Shown here piece by piece: positions 1-12,219 of a stretch of DNA of 64,000 bases. The notes under the pieces are model-generated. The model saw only the letters and a list, made by a program, of their open reading frames with translations. It was not told where the DNA came from and did no database searches. Source of the stretch: Hemileia vastatrix (taxonomy: Eukaryota; Basidiomycota; Pucciniomycetes; Pucciniales; Zaghouaniaceae); contig JASXTE010000002.1 of the NCBI GenBank assembly GCA_030280995.1, forward strand, positions 20,047,683-20,111,682, written 5' to 3'. Positions within the stretch are counted from its first letter, which is position 1. Each line of letters starts with the position of its first letter. The position numbers and the translations under genes were made by a program.

Positions 1-299
1 TATAGAAAAAGCCATTACATAGTTACATTTCAAAATAATATCAACAGAAAATAATTGAGAATCCACTTGAATTATCTCCAAGTGAGCTGAACTATTTCAA
101 TCTGGGATTTCTTGTTGAGGAGGGATTAAAAAGTTAGAGCAATCATTTCTTTCTACACCAAAAAATGGGGGTTTCAAAAATCAATATTTGTAACAGATTC
201 AACAGATGCTGACATTATTATCTGTCTTTTTTTGTTGCATACACAACACTGGCACACTATGGTAAGACCAGGCCTTGTTTCCCATCTATCATCTCCTGG

Positions 300-700
300 A
301 GGTGCAAAAGTTTATGAAGGCTTCTCATATCATCACCAGTAATCTCTAAACTAAAACCCATACCAGTCTTGTATCATATTCTTGCTTCAAATTCCATAAA
401 AAATGGCCCACCAAGAACTTTTTTCACAGCTCTTCTAACCACATATAAATGCACCCTACCAACAGATCCACCAACACATAACTTGACATGCTCTTCCATT
501 CCCATAATTTCTACTGCATGCACACCAAGGCCTGTTGAATTTCCACCACTAACAGTTTTAATTAGCAAATCTATGAGTTTAGCTTTCTCTTATGAAATTA
601 AATTAATTTGTGACCCAGAAACTGCCAGGGCCTTTACCTCTTTACCATTTAAGGTAACCATTAAATATCCCAGAGGAGAAGAAAACTGAGTTTCCACCTC
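300..700 (-). pseudogene. Aspartic protease region of gypsy relic G3
   Basis: The minus strand encodes a retropepsin-like domain aligned with those of G2 and G4: N-G-K-E-V-K-A-L, then the active-site segment, then G-G-P-F-F-M-E-F-E-A-R-I (374-568 is the longest open part). The active-site triad reads V-S-G-S where G2 and G4 keep D-S-G-S, so the catalytic aspartate codon is lost and the enzyme would be inactive. An in-frame stop follows S-Q-I-N-L-I-S. Positions 1-300 continue the post-protease linker without a clear open frame. Confidence 0.7.
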
Positions 701-719
701 ACCAAACTTTTCAAAATTT

Positions 720-2121
720 TCATAAATATACTACACCTCTACAGATGCTACCCTTCTCCTTTTCAGATGCTTCTTTTTCTTTTTCTGAAAGGGCTGGACT
801 AATCATGGATAATTTTCCTAAAGAAGAGGAATCTGAAGTTGATTCACTGTTCCAAACACCACCTCCATAGAATTTTCTTGACCAGCTACTTCTGGCCTTT
901 CATATTGAACTTTGTTTTTATTAATCTTGGCCCTGGGAACCTCTTGAGGACCCAAATTTCGATTTTTACTCCCATAATAACATCTTCATCTTCAACAACC
1001 CTAGCTCCATTCAGCAAAAAATCAAGTGGCACCTGCTCGGAGGTGCCTATCCCTGTATTCAGTTTTGATTTAAGAGTAAATTTTATTTGATATTGTGTGA
1101 GCTAGAGTGCTCATTTTTCATTTTGCAGTCTTTCCAGAAGAATTACAGCTGAGCTGAATTTGAGTCAAATCAAAGATAGGGATTGACACCTGCTATCAGG
1201 TGCCCATTTTTTTTCTGGTGATTGGCTACTAATTTACCTAATACAGATCCATTACTGGTCTTTCTTACCCCTTCCATAGGAGTTGGACCACAAAAACTTT
1301 TTCTGGGAAGAGATTCCATTGGTACATCCTCCTCAGAATCTGATTAATCTTCAACAGGCATAGGCTCACCATTTAAATACAGCTTTCAAAAACTGGGAGG
1401 CCCCATATCTGCCATCCCCTTCTGCATGCTATAAATTTTTTCTTTAGAGTAAGGTTTTTTTTCAATCTTTTTGATCTCTGCCTTTCCTTGTTTGGCATGT
1501 AATTGGATCTGAATTCTACTATTTTCTTTAGTAGCAGCTTCCCTTCTAGCAGCATCCACATCATATTCACCTGCCATAAATTTACCATCCACTCTAGCAA
1601 CTGAACACAACTCCAAACCACCAAAAAAAGCTGAGAATGTGGCCTTACTAACCTACTTCTCCTTTCCCTTATCCGCTTTTTCACCTTCATTACCGTAATT
1701 ATTTTTACCACCTTTAGCATCATCATCATCATCACCATTTAATTCTTCAAATATGGCCCTTTTTTCAGCCATCATATTTCTCCTAACCAAATCCAAAGGT
1801 GATTTCCCATCACTGGGTTTGATGAAAGATCCATCAGGGAATTTATAAACTTTAAATCCAATTTTACTCTACCAGCTTTCAGGTCCTTATCCAAAAAAAA
1901 CAATCACCAGCTCTGTGCCCCCTCCTATTACAATAGGAACACACCATGAGCCCGCCATATCCACCTCTAAAACCATTTCCACCATTACAATTCTCATTAC
2001 TAACACCATTTCTATTTCCATTCCCATAAAAATGGTTACCATTTCCATAAAAAACATAGTACCTCCTCTCATAACCCCTAAGTTGATAAGAAGAAGAGTT
2101 AGATGATGGAGCTACAGGCAC
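720..2121 (-). pseudogene. Gag C-terminal part of G3 with zinc knuckle
   Basis: Minus-strand pieces (1879-2121, 1373-1738, 1386-1616) match the second half of the G2 gag. A tyrosine/glycine/asparagine-rich linker leads to a zinc knuckle C-S-Y-C-N-R-R-G-H-R-A-G-D-C, a complete CX2CX4HX4C. Then come the shared stretches ending M-A-D-M-G-P-P-S-F and, degenerate, the region up to the protease. Frames change near 1740 and 1616. The upstream end at 2121 is cut by a solo LTR, beyond which the gag resumes at 3628. The role of the family is nucleocapsid binding of element RNA. Confidence 0.75.
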
Positions 2122-3622
2122 TGTCAGCCTGTATATCTCCAGGACTAAGTAAAAAGTAATTATAAGTTATGTTAAACACATGAACTATACATGGGAATAA
2201 TAAATAAGAGTACACAAATAGTATACATAAGTAAAATTATGATAATACACAAAAAATGCCATTATAACACCTTATATACACGCATATATCCACCTATTAT
2301 AGGTCTTATGTACTTAATATTAAGTTGGAATATGTTAGGGTAATCTTAAGAACCTTAAGTATAAGGCTACATAATTTTTAAGTACACTTAAAGCTGTTAT
2401 ATTCATTGTTTTATGCAAAAAACAAGAAATGCGCTTTATTTCACTTAAAAGTTGACTATATGCGCTATAAAATTGAGAATATCAAAATTGCGCTTTGACA
2501 GATCAATTGGGCTCATTTAGAGCTATTGATTTGGCTATTTAAATGCATAAAAATAACACTTTTCAAATTTGGTGTTTTTTATGCCAGAAATGGCTTCTGT
2601 GTACTGGCCACATACTGCCTGCGTTTTTCCCGTGTGAATAGCTTCATTTTTAGCAAAGTTAGCTTTTTCACACTATAATTACCCCACATTCTACGCCCAC
2701 TGTGGGGAAACACACTAAAATAGGCGACAGGCGCTTATTTAGTGTCCTAGCTTAATTAATAATGCATTGACCTTGTTTATATGCACTAATTTCATTAATA
2801 ACCTCACTCTTGGAACTTTATTTCATCACCACGCTTAAATTCGCCTAATTTTAGTCAAGGATTTACCCGTGCAAGCGCCTGCCAAGAACTGCATGTAGTT
2901 ACCCCACATCTCACGCTCTTTTTTAAGTTTTTGGGTGGTTTCTCAGTCAATTTTGGTTATTTTTGAATGGGAATTTCACGTAGTATAATGTCAGGATTAG
3001 CCCCATTATTTCTACAGTAAATCCCCCTTATTATTAAGCTATTATTAACCTTAAAAAGTCTCCTTTAGTCTTTAATATTATTGTTTTATACGCATATACT
3101 CTCTTTTTGTCTTTTTCTTTAATTTTGATGGATTTCCCTTATAATTACAGGATTTTGGCGGTTGTTAATCTTCTAATTATGTCATGGATTACTGGGAATG
3201 TTGATGGGCATGTCTATTAGTTGTTTAGAGGCTTCATTAACTGTGTATTGGGTGGTACATCAAGGGAATCATTGGAGAACTCAGTGTGTATAAAAGGAGG
3301 AGGTTTTTGGGTTGTATTTCTTCATTCTTTATCATTACAATTTAACCAATATAACCAAATCAATTACAATACATATCAATTAGTACTTTTATAAGACTTT
3401 TGAATAGTATCTGAATTTATATAATCTATTTTTCTACCAACTATAAAGATTGTAAGCCATATATAAGAATAGTGAGAATTATATTACTGAGACCTTTATA
3501 TTTGATTATATTTTACAACTTAGTGGATTAAAACTACAGTATTCATATAGGACCATTAAAATCTTCTAGACAACTGACTATTCAAGCTAGTTCACATCCT
3601 TGTACTTGACCTTAGCCTGACA
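2122..3622 (+). mobile_element. Solo LTR (copy A, 1,501 bp) of a gypsy-type element, with target duplication GGCAC
   Basis: The element starts TGTCAGCCTG and ends AGCCTGACA. It is bounded by identical 5-bp repeats GGCAC (2117-2121 and 3623-3627), the hallmark of LTR integration. There is no internal coding region or second LTR, so it is a solo LTR left by recombination. A TATA-like TGTATAAAAGGAGG at about 3287-3300 gives a plausible promoter and the plus orientation. A short hairpin CCCCACA/TGTGGGG lies near 2688-2714. A second copy in reverse orientation is at 61030-62524. It interrupts the gag of G3. Confidence 0.9.
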
Positions 3623-3627
3623 GGCAC

Positions 3628-4450
3628 TCTATTTGCCTTCTAAGTTTCTTGAACAAATATTTTTAGCTGCTTTGTTAAGTCAGCCAAGTGATCAATAATT
3701 TAGTTTTCCACATTCTTCTCAACCTTACAAGCAGGCAGACTCATCTGACCCTTCTTTGCCTCTTGAGCTTTGACCGTAATATCTATATTTTCATCCATAA
3801 ATTCACTAACCTTGCTGACATATTTAGTACATTATTCTTGATATTTGTCTAGCGCCATAAGTTTTAAATACGCCTCAATATTTTATTTAATGACCTCTAA
3901 AGCAGGAAGCTTCTGTTACCCATTTGGAAGATCCTTAATTAAGCTTTTCATAGACATTTCTTTCAACTCATCCATTCTAATATCCCTACTAAAAGGTTAC
4001 CAAAATAAATCCTTGGTGTGATTTTCACAGCCTATCTCCTGCACCAAAATCAAACATTCAACCACTTCATCAAACTTTTCACATAAATTTTTATGGTCCA
4101 CCATATTAGAAACATCACCTTTTGCTTTCCAATCACTGAAAGTCTTGTTGAGGTCCACCATAGGATACCTCAAACCCCATCTATCAACCATCTTTTTTGA
4201 CAGTTTTAACCAGTCCCACTTTTTATATCCATCCATAGAAATGACCTCTTTCTCCACCTCTCAGTCCACAATAAAAAATTGGATTTGCTTCACCATATCC
4301 AAATGCAAAGCCCCATCCACAGTAGCAGCAGATTCATATTTGCTTATAAACCATTTGACTTCTTCCCCATTGAACTAGAGCCTGTCACAAGATAAAATCC
4401 TAACTGATTCCATGACAAGAGCAGCAGCACCAGCAAAACCAGATCCAGAA
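3628..4450 (-). pseudogene. Gag N-terminal part of G3
   Basis: The minus strand matches the N-terminal gag of G2. The longest open piece (3997-4257) holds E-V-I-S-M-D-G-Y and M-V-D-R-W-G-L-R-Y-P-M-V-D-L, and ends K-D-L-F-W, shared with G2 (S-V-K-D-L-F-W) and G4 (A-R-D-I-F-W). Upstream, readable residues run to about 4450 with stops after C-D-R-L and V-D. No initiator codon remains at the expected position, where G2 has an M-S-S-S start. The downstream part (3628-3960) includes the F-L-E-Q-I-F-L-A-A-L-L-S-Q-P region with stops. Confidence 0.7.
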
Positions 4451-4571
4451 GCAACAGATATCCCAAAGACCAAATATAAACATAAAAGAATGAGTCTAAC
4501 AAGAGCCTTTTGAAGAATAGGATATTTCAGATATCAACTAATTTTTTAATAGCCTGGAAATTTGAACCCCA

Positions 4572-5282
4572 CATTGGGAATCACCAATGTGGAAAGACTC
4601 TTATATTTGCCTTGCGGTAAGCAGAATCCAAGGGAGTTTGATAAACATGAGAAATACCTGTCCCTTTAAGTAAAATATAGGTTCACAATCAACTAAGCTA
4701 ATAAGTATACTTGATAAAGAAAGACCAGCTGACTATTTGTAAATAATGGTTTTGAGATAAAGAATCAGTGTTATTTCAAGGATAGGTGAAGAAATAGAAC
4801 AATGAAGTTGTACTAGAAAAGATATTTCAATGATTGATAATTTATATTTTATAAAGTTTAATGTTTTTGTGATCAAGGGTTATAATTAAGTCCCTGAAGA
4901 TGATACCATTATAATGATACCCTATAAGTATATGTAAATGTGTTATGGAATAATATTTAAAATGTGTTATATAAAAATGTTATATTTAAAAGGGTATTAC
5001 AAATAATTATTTTTTATTCATTATTGGTTATTAATGTCTGAATTATATGTTATGATATGAAGATGAGATAAGATCTTTATGTATTTATTTTTGATTCTAC
5101 AGCTTTATATGCATAGTTAGGTTACGTTGTGGCAGTCTAAATTCTAGTATGGCACTAAAGTTTATTAAAGAAGGATTTTTGGTGATGATTATTGAGATTG
5201 GGAAAGCCAATCAAATCTTATAATGGTTTATATATAGGAAAATGAGAATATAAAACGGTTGAAAAGAGTAGTTTTTTTAATC
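4572..5282 (-). mobile_element. LTR remnant of gypsy relic G3
   Basis: Bases from about 4572 (CATTGGGAATCACC) match the LTR edge of G4 at 60876 (TGTTGGGCATCAC). The stretch GCAGAATCCAAGGGAGTT at about 4620 recurs in the G2 LTRs (26887), and close forms occur in G4 and at about 40540 in reverse. The remnant stops where the copia LTR begins. About 700 bp remain, against roughly 1.4 kb in G2, so its far end is missing or too diverged to place. Confidence 0.65.
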
Positions 5283-5347
5283 TGAACCAAAAGTTACAAT
5301 AAAAGAGTAAAATAAATTAGACAAAAATCAGCACTGAGCTAGAGAAC

Positions 5348-6523
5348 TGTCAGCCTAAGTACCACCAAGACTGAGTAACTCTTATTTTTAAAATAATATA
5401 ACCTTAATTACATTAAGCTTATAACTTAAAAGTAAGGTTATAATACTTATATATATGGTTATAATAGTTATATATGTAATTGTTACACTATTATATGACT
5501 TATAGTAGTTTAAATAGCTTATAAATAGCCTAATAACACTTATTAAGGTATTAATGGAGTCATAAAATACTTATTTTAAGTGATATTAAGTAATTATAGA
5601 CATACATAAGCTTATATGTATACATAAACCTCATATTCAGTGAAATATGTAGTTATATTATGTATATTTAGGTCTATAAGTGGGTTTTAACCTCTTGATA
5701 GCCTATAAAGTTTATCTATCTGCTTATTTTAGGTCATATGGACATATTCAGTGAACTCAAAACACCTACACAAGCATATACACCTTTATCAGGTGGATAT
5801 ATCCAGTTTGGACAACTTAATCTGATTCCTTTGATGGATTTTCACGGATTTATGGGTTGGGATATAATTACTGGGTTAATATGGATTCTTGGAGATGTTA
5901 TTGGTGGCTTGGACAGTTAATTTGGTTTTTTATATGCTTTGGGTTGCATTATATACTCTTTGGATGATTTATTTTACCTGTTTCTTTATGGTATCTGCTT
6001 TTATCTGTTTATTTTATTTATGGTATGGGTCTGAGGTATCATTAATTGTGATTGAGGGTCCTTACTGGAGGTCTGTGTGTTGAAAAAGATTGAAGTGTAA
6101 ACCATGGGGAGTTGATGGGCCCTCACAGTGCTGTAATTTCTGGGGATATCAGTGACATCATCTGGATTGAAGGTCTGTGCACTCCAGTGGATTTTGGTAT
6201 AAGTAAGGGAGGATTTGACAGGTTACTAGACATCACTTACTTACTAAAAATCAAATAAACACTATAAAAAATTATTATTATATATAAATATATTATAAAG
6301 CATTTATAAATTGATATTAACTTTATATAAGCTATAACTATATTTAATTTATCTATTTTCCACCACTAACACACATAAAAATCTAAGTATTGTGAGTTTA
6401 AACTGATAATAACTATTTTATTATTCTTCCCCTGAGGTTTAATCACTAAATAAATAATAAATAGTTAGTAGGACTATTAATATTTACTATTAAATCATAC
6501 TTAAACACTAGCATACACTGACA
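5348..6523 (+). repeat. 5' LTR of G1 (1,176 bp)
   Basis: The LTR is bounded by TGTCAG and CTGACA. It is AT-rich, with stretches such as TATATAAATATATTATAAAG shared with the 3' copy and with the reverse solo LTR at 29302-30475. A short open frame (5738-5920) recurs in the 3' LTR at the same place but with different residues, and looks fortuitous. Just downstream, the primer-binding site may be the TGGGGATCTTTCC starting at 6526. Confidence 0.92.
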
Positions 6524-7033
6524 ATTGGGGATCTTTCCATAATTATTACTTATTATTTAGTATAAGCCTTAGGACATGATTTTTACTCTAGTATATCTCA
6601 TACAAGCCAAATATTTGGGTCTGAAGCACATTAGTCGGTCATCATAACTCAGTGATTTTTTAAAAGAGCCCTTATAATAATTGTACTAATTTTTTATAAT
6701 ATAAATTAAATATTTACAGTAGTAACTGTACCCAATATAAACCCAATTTAACTTGGTATTCGGTCACCAATATAACATCCAATTAAATTGGTATTGGGTT
6801 AAAGATTGGTAAGCTAATTATTCACCCTTGTAAAGGTCTCGTTAAAGTAATTTTTTAATTTTTAACATATTTTTTTGAATTTTTCTTTTATTTTATTTAA
6901 ATGAATAAAGATATAAATTCACAGTAAGCTCCAGTGCTTTTATTAGTAATTATATTGCTTATATGTTCTGTCTACTAATTACCTTACAGGTTTTATCTTT
7001 TTTAGACATAAATAATATTTGTTTAAAGTAATA
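6524..7033 (+). other. Untranslated leader of G1
   Basis: These 510 bp lie between the 5' LTR and the first gag ATG (7034). The leader contains a candidate primer-binding site (from 6526) and a partly self-complementary stretch at about 6731-6799, with ACCCAATA upstream and TATTGGGT downstream, that could fold in the genomic RNA. No open frame is present. Confidence 0.5.
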
Positions 7034-8965
7034 ATGAGTGCTCCACAGGACAATTTAAGTGATAAACCTGCTATTAATACCAGGTCTAAAGCTAAAAACA
7101 CTGTTCCAGGACATCGCAATGGAGGACCAATCCTACCCACAAACAGAAGCAATGAGCATAGGTGAAAAGGATGCCTTATTGAAAAAGATAACTATAAAAA
7201 AGACTTCACCTCCTCTTCAAGATCAAATGTCCCATCTGGAAAAACAGGTTCTGAAACTAGAGGAGTCAAGATCTTCCATACTAAAGGAATTAGAACAGCT
7301 GAAAAACAACTACAAGGTGGTATTTCAGAAAATGAACCAAAATTTGGCAGATTTAAAGGGAGTATAGCCAAATCAGCAAACCCCTACCCAAGGAGGATCA
7401 ATTCAGTCACAGGACAAGATCCTGGTAGAGAAATGGAATTGGGATTGGTTCCATAAGTAGTTGTCAAGCCACAATTGCAACAGGGATCCACCCCCTCACT
7501 AGAAAACCTCAGCTCAACCTTACAGAGGAAAGCATAAGCGCCAAAATTCAGGGCTTGCTCCTATCCCTTGGTAAGTAGATTAACCTCTCAGATTGAGCAC
7601 AATAATAATGATTAAAATGTAGGGAATGTTATTGATGTTAAATCTGTCCAGAAAATTGAGGAGGACTTAAGACACTTAGGTTTTGATGTAGATACACCTG
7701 ATTTATCTTTTGTTAATAACAATAGTAATATTCACAAAAATAATACAGATAACCCTCAGATTCCACCACTTATTAGTAAGATGAGAGCTTCAAAAAATAG
7801 TGAATAATGTGAGAAGGAAGACATGGAGTATTTTAATAATAACCCAACTGTCCATAGAATTGTTTCAGAATTATGGAATAGAATGACAGAGTCTGAGGAA
7901 CAGTAAATTAAGCTCACAAGTGAAACAATTTTGTCCTTGACATTGAATAATTCTCAATTGTCAACAAGAAATAAAGAATTAGAGAATTATCACTTAGCTC
8001 TACCTCTTAAATATGATTCTTTAAGTAATAAATTTAGTGACCTTTCAAGCAAATTCTTTGAGTTAGAAAAATTGTATGAAGCACATTTATTAAAATATGA
8101 ATTAAGAACAAAGTTATCTTTAACACAAAAAAATCAGAGTGCTTCTTATCTGTTACAAAGATTAACTAAGGTTGAGATTTAAACTGCTGATCTACTAATA
8201 AATCAGGATAACCATAAGTATACACAGTATAATAATAATCCTTCCATTTGCAAAAATGAATCTCAATCATTTCGAATACCACCACAATTAAAACCATCTG
8301 TTGGAAGTGTCAAGTCTGAAAAGAAAAATTTAAGTCACAAATCTGTGCAAGAGGAAATACAAGACCATTTTTCTAGAGTGAATGAGTTATTGAATTTATC
8401 TAATATTAGTGAGATTAAATCCAATCAAAAGAACTGGCCAAAGATTGATCAGTACCCAACTTATGATGGGGAAGCCAGCTCTGATTTTCAGCATTTTATT
8501 CAAAGAATTGACAATTTAAAATTCTCATATAAGTTAACAGATGAAGAAATAACATCAAAACTGATCTCTTTGTTTGAGGATGTTGCTTTATTATGGTTTG
8601 AAGCTGTATTAAGTGAGGGTAAAGATTACTCTTGGGCTCAATTAAAACACCTGATTGAAAAACAATTTGGAGGTTCTAAGTTCAGACTAACTCAGCAGAG
8701 ATTATATGAGAAAACTAGGTATAATCCATTGTATGGTGACAAATCAATGGTATTTTTAATGAATTTAAATATAATATTGAAAGCCATTAAGCCAAATATA
8801 GATTTTAACTTATGGAAAGGTAAAATAATACATAAATTACGTATATCTGTCAGAGACATTGTTATAGCTAGAACAATAATGGTTAATGAATACTCTGAAT
8901 TTATTAATATTTTTAATGAAATATTATTAAACCATAAGTATGAAGCAAGGTACACCACTTATTAA
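7034..8965 (+). pseudogene. Gag of G1 (coiled-coil N-part and capsid-like domain), broken
   Basis: A plausible initiator at 7034 reads M-S-A-P-Q-D-N-L-S-D and stops near 7165. The frame then shifts into 7059-7367, which has a heptad-rich stretch (H-L-E-K-Q-V-L-K-L-E-E-S), a likely coiled coil. A second alpha-helical piece is at 7931-8182. The best piece, 8345-8965, has a retrotransposon-gag-like capsid domain: W-P-K-I-D-Q-Y-P-T-Y-D-G-E-A near residue 30, then A-L-L-W-F-E near residue 80, then W-A-Q-L-K-H-L-I-E-K-Q-F. It should form the particle core that packages element RNA. The end at 8965 is an in-frame stop, and the zinc knuckle follows in the same frame at 9041. Confidence 0.75.
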
Positions 8966-9040
8966 CAAAATAATGAGCCTGTGAAAAATCAGAAGTCAAA
9001 AACACTTCAGGAAAGGTAGAAAAAACCTACTTCACCTGTA

Positions 9041-9835
9041 GTGCCTAAAACGTTTGAGACTAATACTTGTCATAAGTGTAATAAGCCTTGGGTTAAAGGT
9101 CACAAATGTGAGAAAAATATAAATATTGTTGAAAATCAGCATGAATCTGAAAATGAAACTGAAAAAAGTAAATATGCAAGTGATTGTGACAGTAATATCT
9201 CATATAGTGATGAAAATGAAGTCTGTATGTTGGAAGATTATTTTTTCATATTTGAAAATCCAATACTAAGTATGGACTCAAACAAATCTTTAATGAATTT
9301 TGAGGATGCTGAAATCATTAAGTATATACAATCTGATAGCTTAAAAATGACACCTATCATGGTTCCAGCTATCATTTCTGGAGAAAATATAAATATAGTA
9401 TTGGAAACAGGTGCTACTTGTTCTGTTGTTTCTAAAAATACATTACAGAAACTTGATAGTGATTATAAGTCAAAGCTTGAACTTCTTTATAGTAAATACT
9501 GGAGAGGTTTTGAATCAGTAATAAACCCCATTGGTAGATACAAAGCTTCTGTTTTATTTAAACATCAACATGGTTATGTTACAGTAACTTGTGACTTTGT
9601 AGTAATGGATAATACTAATTGTAGTAGCTGTTTTATCATTGGAAATGACATTTTGACTAAGTTTGGTGTGAAATTAGACCCTGCTAATAATAATTTTACA
9701 ATTGGCATGAATGGTAAAAGAAAATTTAAAATGAATACTTTTAACTCAGTCTTAATTATTGAGTCAGTCATAGATATTCCTTGCAAAGGCAGAGAACCCA
9801 ATGAGATGGAGCTTCTGGAACTTCTGGAAACATAA
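9041..9835 (+). pseudogene. Zinc knuckle plus aspartic protease of G1
   Basis: The open frame has no ATG at its true start because it continues the gag frame after stops. It begins with a knuckle, C-H-K-C-N-K-P-W-V-K-G-H-K-C (CX2CX7HXC), a variant common in plant and fungal chromoviruses. An acidic linker follows. The retropepsin domain then has V-L-E-T-G-A-T-C-S (about residue 124). The usual catalytic D-T-G is E-T-G here, a D-to-E change that should abolish or cripple activity. The flap and C-terminal I-I-G-N-D-I-L-T-K-F-G segment (normally I-L-G-x-D) is well kept. The frame breaks at an A8 run at 10013-10020. Confidence 0.8.
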
Positions 9836-10038
9836 ATTTCTAAAGCATCATTTGGAACTCAGATAAGTGAAACTGAGAAAACAAATATTTTGGACTTAAT
9901 TAAAGCATTTCCAATGGCTTTTGCACATGGGACCAATGAACTTGGCCTTGTAAAAGATCATAAGATGAAGATTAATTTAACCTATGATATGGATAATATT
10001 CCTGCTAGTCTTAAAAAAAACCACACCCTGCTTCAACA

Positions 10039-10602
10039 ATGAAGAGGAATAACATAGAGGAAAATATTAAGATTTTGTTAAAGATGAAAATTATTGAAAA
10101 GGTTGAAACTACATCAAAATATTGTGTGACATCACCAGTTCTAATTTCTTATGAACAAGATAAAGCAAGACTGTGTGGTGATTATAGAGCATTAAATACA
10201 TTTACATTAGATGATATTTACCCCTTTCCAAGGATTACCTCTATACATGCTACTCTTAAAGGTGCTAAATACATACGTTTACTAGATGAAAATAAAGGGT
10301 ACCAGCAAATTCCTGTTGAAAAGAATTTCCAGAATTTTTTGTTGATAACAACACATATGGGAATATATAAATATGTCAGGATGCCATTTGGACCAAAAAA
10401 TTCTCTGTCAGTATTTTGGAAGTTAATGGAAATGACATTCCATAATGAAATGATTGAGGGATGGTTAACGGTAATCACTGATGACATCATAGTATTCTCT
10501 AAGACATATGATGAACACATAAACTATTTAAAGAAGGTATTTCAGAAGCTGGATGAAATAAAAATGACCCTTCCATTGAAAAAATTTAAACTTGGGTTTT
10601 AG
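10039..10602 (+). pseudogene. Reverse transcriptase of G1
   Basis: The RT fingers and palm read in one frame: S-P-V-L-I-S-Y (about residue 36), L-C-G-D-Y-R-A-L-N, L-L-D-E-N-K-G-Y-Q-Q-I-P (first catalytic aspartate kept), R-M-P-F-G-P-K-N-S, and the catalytic loop T-V-I-T-D-D-I-I-V-F-S. Both aspartates of the YxDD box are present but the tyrosine is replaced. A stop at 10600-10602 (F-K-L-G-F then TAG) cuts it. The 10612-10818 piece continues the thumb and connection with F-F-G-M-C-G-Y-F-R-K-Y-I in the same frame. It copies element RNA into cDNA in the family. Confidence 0.85.
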
Positions 10603-10611
10603 TCTTTAAAA

Positions 10612-11180
10612 GTGCTTGCTCATATTGTATCTGGCTTAAAAATATGTGTATACCAATATAAGGTGGCTGAAATCAAGAATATTGGAATTTCTCAAAATGT
10701 AAAGGATGTACAATCTTTTTTTGGTATGTGTGGTTATTTTAGAAAATATATAAAGAACTACCAATTAATTGCTGCACAATTGACCACACTGAAAAAGAAA
10801 TCAGATGCTTTCATTTGAAATAATTAAATACAACAGGCTTTTGATAAGTTGAAAGAATGTTTTATGACAGCTCCTATCTTAGGATTACCATATTTCCAAC
10901 TACCTTTTGTATTGTATACTTATGCAAGTTTTGTTGGTTTGGGTGCTTCTTTGCATCAAAAACAACTTATTGAAGGGAAAATGTCAGATGCAGTAATCTG
11001 CTATATTTCATGTTCTCTAAGAAGTAGTGAATTGAAATATGGTGCTACTTAGCTTGAGTGTTTGGAAGTAGCATGGGCTATTTAGAAGCTACATTATTGC
11101 TTTGAAGACCAAAAATTTGAATAAATAACTGACTTTAGTGCAGTTAAGTCACTCTTAAACATGAAAAACTCATAATAGAC
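10612..11180 (+). pseudogene. RT thumb/connection and RNase H of G1
   Basis: 10612-10818 holds the RT tail (G-Y-F-R-K-Y-I-K-N-Y). 10849-11052 is the start of RNase H: T-A-P-I-L-G-L-P near residue 5, then L-Y-T-Y-A-S-F-V-G-L-G-A, where the normal T-D-A-S has lost its aspartate to tyrosine. In-frame stops follow G-A-T (where the family has Q-L-E-C), A-W-A-I and F-E, before the tail at about 11180. Several of these stops are TAG where CAG is expected, consistent with C-to-T change. Confidence 0.72.
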
Positions 11181-11182
11181 AT

Positions 11183-12219
11183 ATGTTTAGATGGAAATTA
11201 GCTGTACAAGAGTACAGAAGGTTGATGACTATTACACATAGAGCAGGAAACTTACTCTCTAATGTAGATCTGTTATCTGGAGTACCTCTACCTAATAATG
11301 ATGATAATCCTGCTTATGTTCCTGAAACAGAGATTATTAACATTTATGGCATTTATATTGTAAATGTTGAGGATGAATTTATGCAATTGATTCTTGATAA
11401 TTGTGCTTCAGATCCTGACTTGAGTAAACTTAATAAAATATTAAATGATCCATCTAATTCTTCAATGAGTGTTTTAATAAAAACATTACCACAAAAGTAT
11501 AAGGAAGAATTAGAAAAAGGAAATTTTTTTATTGAGAATGGTTTTATATATTACCAGAAGAAATTAATCAATTTAATAGTAATTCCCCCTTCAATGAATG
11601 TGTTAATGTTAAGTATATTTCATGATGATATATTAGAAGGTCATTTTGATTTCCATGAAACATTAACCAGAGTAAAAAATAAAGCTTGGTGGATTAACTT
11701 GTCTGATGATGTTCAAAAATATGTTGAGACATGTGATTCTTGTCAAAAATCTAAAATATTAACACAAAAAAAGCTGGTTTATTACAACAAATTGAGAAAC
11801 CAAAAGCTCCATGGGAAATAGCTAACATGGAATTCGTAACAGGTTTGCAAATAGCAGGGAATAATAGCTATACCTCCTGCTGGGTAATTGTAGATAGATT
11901 TACAAAAATGTGTAAATATATTCCTACCCACAAAGAGGTTTCTGCAAAGGACTTAGATTTTTTATTGTGGACACAAGTGTTAAATATAGAAGGATTCCCC
12001 AAAGAAATAGTTTCAGACAGAGATCCCAAATACACTTCTGAGTTCTGGACATCACTTATGGATTTTTCAGGGTTTCAATTAAGAGTTTCTACAGCACACC
12101 ATCCACAAACTGATGGGCTAGCAGAAAGAATGATACAAACCTTAGAAGATATGATAAGAAGATATTGTGCTTTGGTCTTGACTACAAATAAAGTGATAAA
12201 TTCATGCATGATTGGGTAA
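11183..12219 (+). pseudogene. Integrase of G1 (HHCC and DDE core)
   Basis: 11183-11821 carries I-T-H-R-A-G-N-L-L-S-N-V-D (RNase H end) and the HHCC zinc-binding domain: G-H-F-D-F-H followed by C-D-S-C-Q. A stop separates it from 11827-12219, the catalytic core, where the acidic triad is intact: D in V-I-V-D-R-F-T-K-M, D in V-S-D-R-D-P-K-Y, and E in L-A-E-R-M-I-Q-T-L-E, after H-H-P-Q-T-D-G. The core loses frame at about 12200. It would join cDNA ends to host DNA, giving the 5-bp target repeat seen. Confidence 0.85.

Larger units (their letters stand above)
1..5282 (-). mobile_element. Ty3/gypsy relic G3, truncated by the window start and by a copia insertion
   Basis: This is a minus-strand LTR retrotransposon relic. 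Read leftwards from 5282 it shows an LTR part (5282-4572), gag N-terminus (about 4450-3628), a solo LTR insert (3622-2122), gag C-terminus with CCHC knuckle (2121-720), and protease (about 690-300). It then runs off the window before reverse transcriptase. Domain order and residues match the better preserved G2 element at 15661-28250 and G4 at 45806-60756, so these are one family. Every part has stops or frameshifts. The right end at 5282 is where the copia element begins. Confidence 0.8.

Noticed and set aside
4560..4592. tRNA 3' half (TTTGAACCCC...CACCA)
   Set aside because: The T-arm and acceptor spacing does not fit a tRNA, and the bases align with the LTR edge of G4.
5738..6083. Small ORFs in the G1 LTRs and at 13371-13586 and 29710-29996
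   Set aside because: They recur because the LTR is repeated; substitutions are spread over codon positions and frames break between copies.
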